In this document: positions 7,366 through 9,183 of the stretch, piece by piece
Position numbering within the stretch: the stretch's first letter is position 1
How the letters are laid out: each line of letters begins with the position of its first letter
Source of the DNA: Globobulimina sp.
Taxonomy: Eukaryota; Foraminifera; Rotaliida
Reading direction: 5' to 3'
NCBI GenBank assembly: GCA_003354225.1
Contig: PIVH01000049.1
Coordinates: 1-9,183 of the forward strand
Length of the DNA stretch: 9,183 nucleotides
The notes under the pieces: generated by a model
Database searches by the model: none
Seen by the model: the letters and a program-made list of their open reading frames with translations, nothing else
What the model was told of the DNA's origin: nothing
Position numbers and translations under genes: made by a program

Positions 7366-8989
7366 ATGGCAGAGCAAGAATTAACAGAAGCCATTGTGCA
7401 CACTTTGATGAAATCGAGTGAAGAAGAACCAAAAGAAGAGAAACAGCAGCAAAACCAACCCAAAACACCGTATAAATTGAACAGAATGACATCAATGAGT
7501 TTGCGAGACGTAACAGAGTCTTTACAAGATCTCGAAGATAAAGATGTCAATGAAAATCATTATCGATTATTGGGTGTTGTAGTGTTCGCCGTTGTATTTT
7601 TGGTAATGGGTAATTTAACATTTTTTGGTATTTATTCAGAGAAATCCGAGGCTGTGCTACGGATTATTTCACTCATATTTTTTTCATTAATATTAATAAG
7701 TTGCATATATTTCTTAATTAAAGCTTACTGCGGTGATAGTAAAAAATTATCCAATTATTTAATGAGTTTATTAAATATCAGTCAACCTTCAGATGATGAT
7801 GTATTTTTTTTTCATGCTTTCCTTCATAATTTGAATTTGTTATTATATTCAACAATTTATGGTTGTATCACAGTATTATTTCCCGAGATATTTTACCATG
7901 ATATATGGTGGGATGAATCGCAATGTTCGCAAGAAATTAACAAAAAAATTGGTTGTATTGTGGTATTTAGCACATATGGTAAAGGAATTCCTTTCGTTTT
8001 TTCTGTATTCCTCTTTTATTTCTTTAAAACAGTAAAATGTTCATCCAGTTAAGTATTGCTTTTATAATTTTACACATTCTCGTGTTATCTGTATTTATTA
8101 TTTTGTTTTTGAATATGCAGCAATTGTCGACGCAAAAAATAAAATAACATCAAAATATAAAACAGCTGAAAATATTGACCGTAAAATAAAGAAACAATTA
8201 AAAGAATGGCGAAAAAGAAAAAAAATTGAAAATCATAAAACGCAATTTGCCGCATTAATATTTGTTTGGTTCGCAGTGACCATATTTGTGCAAGGACATG
8301 TTCGCCATAATATTTTTTCAATAAAATATAGCAACGCCACAGATTACCTATCAATTATACTTGTATTTGTATTTTATTTTATTGATTCGCTATTTTATTC
8401 ATATTTGGTTTTGATGATATTCTTAGTAACTGAACATTATGCATTTCCCTCAATTATTATGGAGCAATTCCTGTTGCCTCTAAATGTGGAGGAAGCAGAT
8501 GACATTATGGGTTGGTGGGAATTGCGTAAATTTTATATTTATTGTATTATAAATGTATATAGCACGCAATTAAGATGGTCAATATTTTTAGGAATAACAG
8601 GCAGTCTCATATTCAGTACATTTTCTTTATTGACCTTTGGAAGCACCGCGGCTTATTTTAATATGTTAGGTGCTTTGGTGGCGGCCATCGCAACGTTTTC
8701 ATTGGTAGCAAATGCTGTTTATTTCCATTCCATTCAGTCGCAGCATGCTAACACAATGAATAAAGAAAAGATTGTATTAAATAGAAATAAATTCTATAAT
8801 GCAAATATCACTGATAATCGTAATATTCTTCTTACAATTATTGACTATGTCATGTTCGATGCAGAAAAAAACAGTTCGCCAATACGAGTGTTAGGTGTTG
8901 GAATGGACGCCAATTTTATGTTGTTTTTACGTGCAACAACTGTTACATTTATTGTTTTATTTGTGGCCACATCCACGGGCACGGCATAG
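7366..8989 (+). CDS. Polytopic membrane protein of unknown family, two exons
   Basis: Exons 7366-8047 and 8121-8989 join in frame to 516 residues. The N-terminus (1-65) is hydrophilic, with an acidic/Gln-rich stretch (SEEEPKEEKQQQNQ). Four hydrophobic segments follow (about 67-90, 97-120, 147-176, 197-220). A strongly basic linker (RKIKKQLKEWRKRKK, 248-262) precedes about five more (about 270-285, 304-330, 381-400, 408-429, 492-511). The segment HANTMNKEKI...NKFYNAN between the last two is polar. The start chosen is ATGGCA at 7366; a TTG just before it is not credible. The 4 + basic loop + 5 helix layout suggests a transporter, channel or receptor. Protist gustatory-receptor-like proteins were considered, but no diagnostic motif is visible, so I leave it unassigned. 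It ends in TAG directly before AATAAA. Confidence 0.8.
8048..8120 (+). other. Intron of the polytopic membrane protein gene (73 bp, phase 1)
   Basis: The donor is A|GTTAAG, identical to that of SAM-SPRY intron 1, and the acceptor is GAATATGCAG|CA after TTTTGTTTTT. The upstream frame stops at TAA 8050-8052. Removal makes codon ACA and opens 51 codons that run straight into the second hydrophobic half. Confidence 0.85.
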
Positions 8990-8990
8990 A

Positions 8991-8996
8991 AATAAA
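8991..8996 (+). terminator. AATAAA poly(A) signal after the membrane protein gene
   Basis: The hexamer begins two bases after the TAG stop codon. A signal this close to the stop is tight but fits the compact layout. Confidence 0.4.
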
Positions 8997-9061
8997 CTAA
9001 CCAAATAAGAGGCAAATTTATAATGACAAGAAACCATTAATTTCTTTTTTGCCGATTGACA

Positions 9062-9152
9062 ACCTTTAGTTTGTATTGATTTGTATTGATTTGAATCACT
9101 GCGAATTAAAAGCTTAGATGTTACCTTTAGTTTGTATTCATTTGTATTGATT
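9062..9152. repeat. Two 30-bp direct repeats, each with internal 10-bp tandem units
   Basis: Positions 9062-9091 and 9123-9152 match at 29 of 30 bases, 61 bp apart; each starts ACCTTTAGTTTGTATT. Within the first, TTGTATTGAT occurs twice in tandem (9071-9090); the second has the same unit with one change. Both are followed by sequence ending in TCAC. They lie in the non-coding right flank (8990-9183), where I see no gene. Confidence 0.8.
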
Positions 9153-9183
9153 CACTTACCGTATTTTTCCTTTTTATTTTACC

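Noticed and set aside
8032-8120. Alternative donor GTAAAA at 8032 for the membrane protein intron
   Set aside because: It leaves phase 0, whereas the second exon after the CAG at 8118-8120 needs phase 1. Only the GTTAAG donor at 8048 keeps the frame.
9099-9159. Possible minus-strand intron (GTAAGTG ... TTCGCAG) of a gene entering from the right
   Set aside because: Donor and acceptor strings look good, but the only open upstream frame meets TGA immediately after the acceptor, and the interval is repeat sequence. There is too little sequence to support a gene.
1-9183. Prokaryotic, viral or alternative-code origin
   Set aside because: Introns, poly(A) signals and CAP-Gly/SAM/FN3/SPRY domains indicate a eukaryote. 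TAA, TAG and TGA all end genes, so the code is standard. No viral hallmark gene is present.

Overview
The window looks like nuclear DNA from a protist with a compact, mostly AT-rich genome. The evidence is eukaryotic domain families (CAP-Gly, SAM, FN3, SPRY, retinol saturase), short GT-AG introns (53-75 bp for the three that are well supported), AATAAA signals after stop codons, and a standard genetic code (TAA, TAG and TGA all serve as stops). I cannot name the lineage. FN3 plus SPRY proteins of this style are plentiful in some Rhizaria such as foraminifera, but that is only a weak hint.

Six protein genes alternate in strand (- + - + - +) and form three head-to-head pairs. Start codons within a pair lie only 99, 41 and 48 bp apart. 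(1) <1-699 (-): N-terminal 233 residues of a CAP-Gly, microtubule plus-end-type protein that runs off the left edge, paired with 799-2271 (+), an acyltransferase-3 family membrane protein. (2) 2419-3266 (-): a small type I membrane protein with a signal peptide, probably with one intron, paired with 3308-5094 (+), a three-exon gene for a 552-residue SAM / coiled-coil / FN3 / SPRY protein that resembles the C-terminal half of TRIM proteins. (3) 5328-7317 (-): a full-length retinol saturase-like FAD oxidoreductase whose frame is broken by one base near 6747, paired with 7366-8989 (+), a two-exon, 516-residue polytopic membrane protein of unknown family.

Other features are a 74-bp relic of a retinol saturase gene (5101-5174) lying between the SPRY gene and the retinol saturase gene, a 7-2-7 palindrome in the first shared promoter, a 10-bp tandem duplication inside the probable intron of the signal-peptide gene, and AT-rich direct repeats in the right flank. 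The left 700 bp is visibly richer in G+C than the rest.

I see no operon-like pathway linking the genes. The most unusual items are the SAM-coiled coil-FN3-SPRY gene, which only becomes visible after splicing, the retinol saturase relic with almost entirely synonymous differences, and the unassigned polytopic membrane protein.
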